A stretch of 23,489 bases of DNA from JACRIK01 sp040753835 (lineage in GTDB: Bacteria; Planctomycetota; MHYJ01; JACQXL01). The stretch lies in contig JBFMDM010000020.1 of assembly GCA_040753835.1 (NCBI GenBank), forward strand, positions 1-23,489, written 5' to 3'. This document shows, one piece after another, positions 22,620-23,489 of this stretch. Position numbers and translations under genes: made by a program. Each line of letters starts with the position of its first letter. The stretch's first letter is position 1. Below the pieces are notes generated by a model. It saw only the letters and a list, made by a program, of their open reading frames with translations. It had not been told where the DNA came from and ran no database searches.

Positions 22620-23489
22620 TTATCTTGAATTCACAGCCGCCTGGAGTTTGGAGAGAATCAGGTCTACGGCCTTCTGGTCTCCCTTTAACTGCGCCTCCTT
22701 GAGCTGCTGTTTCAGGGCCGGGCCCTCCCGGACGCGCTGGCGGCGTTTTTCTATGAAAGAGAGCCATTCCCTGAGATATTTATCGTAGTCGGGGATATTC
22801 TTCTGTGACGCCTCCTCGGCTATGCGGCTGGCTAAAGCCGACATTTCCGGGTCATCGGCAATAAAGTTCAGCAAACTCTCTACTGTAACTTTGCCGTCGG
22901 TGTCATAGTTTTCAAATATCTTCCCTGCTATCTTTCTGCTTAAGTCGGTCGGGTAATCCTCCAGGCCGACGGATTCCCTGATTATCGGTATAAACTCATT
23001 CCTGGTTAACATTATTTCTATGATTTGTTCCCCGGCCCGGATATCCTGCTGTTGCAAATTTAATGTCACCGATTTGAATCCACCCGACATTTCTCTCAGT
23101 TTAATTTTAAGGCGATCGTTCAATTTTTCTTCAGCAATATGCACCGTACCACTTAATTGGTTAATATATTGTTTTTGCTTTACAAGATGTAGTCGATTGT
23201 CTCTTGGAATAGCAGCAACAGTATCTAATATCTCATCTATTGCCTTAGTCTTCTCATCAATATTGTTCAGGTTATACTTACGCCCAACTGTCTCAATCCT
23301 AAAACTTAATAAATCCACGGCCTCGTCAATGCACTTCTGGAAGACCTGCTTGCCGTCCTTGCGGATGAGGCAGTCATAGGGGTCAAGCCCCTCGGGCAGG
23401 CGGGCCACAAACAAGTCCATCTCCTCGGCCAGGAATAAATCCAGCGAGCGGTTTGATGCCATCTTGCCGGCCACGTCAGCATCATAGAC
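22620..23489 (-). CDS. dnaG: DNA primase, C-terminal part (5' end outside the window)
   Basis: The frame is open to the window edge, so the first visible codons (VYDADVAGKMASNRSLDLF) are internal; an apparent GTG start at 23474 is not real. YDADVAG is the acidic metal-binding motif of the TOPRIM domain. LPEGLDPYDCLIRKDG, which follows, is the usual primase sequence after TOPRIM. The remaining ~220 residues are helical and poorly conserved, as in the DnaB-interacting domains of primases, and end in LKEAQLKGDQKAVDLILSKLQ. DnaG makes RNA primers for replication. The next gene is rpoD, six bases downstream. Confidence 0.93.
   Translation of the reverse strand, partial: VYDADVAGKMASNRSLDLFLAEEMDLFVARLPEGLDPYDCLIRKDGKQVFQKCIDEAVDLLSFRIETVGRKYNLNNIDEKTKAIDEILDTVAAIPRDNRLHLVKQKQYINQLSGTVHIAEEKLNDRLKIKLREMSGGFKSVTLNLQQQDIRAGEQIIEIMLTRNEFIPIIRESVGLEDYPTDLSRKIAGKIFENYDTDGKVTVESLLNFIADDPEMSALASRIAEEASQKNIPDYDKYLREWLSFIEKRRQRVREGPALKQQLKEAQLKGDQKAVDLILSKLQAAVNSR

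Noticed and set aside
23472..23474. GTG start for the primase fragment
   Set aside because: The frame continues to the window edge through YDADVAG, the TOPRIM motif, so the visible part is internal.

Overview
The window looks like a metagenome-assembled scaffold from a Planctomycetota-like anaerobe with a Wood-Ljungdahl pathway. Three things point there: an acetyl-CoA pathway cluster (acsD, acsE, fhs), proteins built from DUF1570 and DUF1080 domains and from paired VWA/amidotransferase-like domains (all common in Planctomycetota), and a dnaG-rpoD-zinc ribbon housekeeping block. The lineage is inferred from gene content only. A run of 10 N (11087-11096) marks a scaffolding gap inside one gene.

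Layout. 164-1429 (+): amidohydrolase of the adenosine/SAH deaminase type. 1430-1729: a sigma70-like promoter and a structured leader. 1730-5816 (+): acsD, acsE, a small membrane protein and fhs, closed by a strong intrinsic terminator. 5877-7583 (+): promoter, DUF47 regulator and PiT phosphate transporter in one operon. 7661-9621 (+): promoter with an overlapping palindrome and a secreted zincin-DUF1080 fusion. 9629-13191 (-): dprA followed by a large membrane VWA protein interrupted by the N gap. 13309-15232 (-): two repeat/fiber-like proteins. 15233-15868: a gene-poor stretch with a phased array of about ten 21-bp repeats and several palindromes. 15869-16309 (+): XRE-family regulator. 16310-16574: a degenerate ~22-bp tandem array. 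16575-17729 (-): RCC1-repeat protein bounded by 27-bp inverted repeats. 17905-18582 (-): Nudix protein. 18683-20068 (-): degenerate HD-GYP-like protein. 20213-23489 (-): zinc-ribbon coiled-coil protein, rpoD and the 3' part of dnaG.

The acs/fhs genes supply the methyl-branch entry (formate activation) and methyl transfer to the corrinoid protein. The CODH/ACS catalytic subunits and the large corrinoid subunit are not in the window. The Pit genes form an ordinary phosphate import operon.

The most unusual part is 13.3-20.2 kb. It is rich in small palindromic (REP-like) elements, several of which lie in frame inside the Nudix and HD-GYP coding sequences. It also holds the 21-bp array, whose spacing equals two helical turns, placed between an XRE regulator and a divergent fiber-like gene pair.
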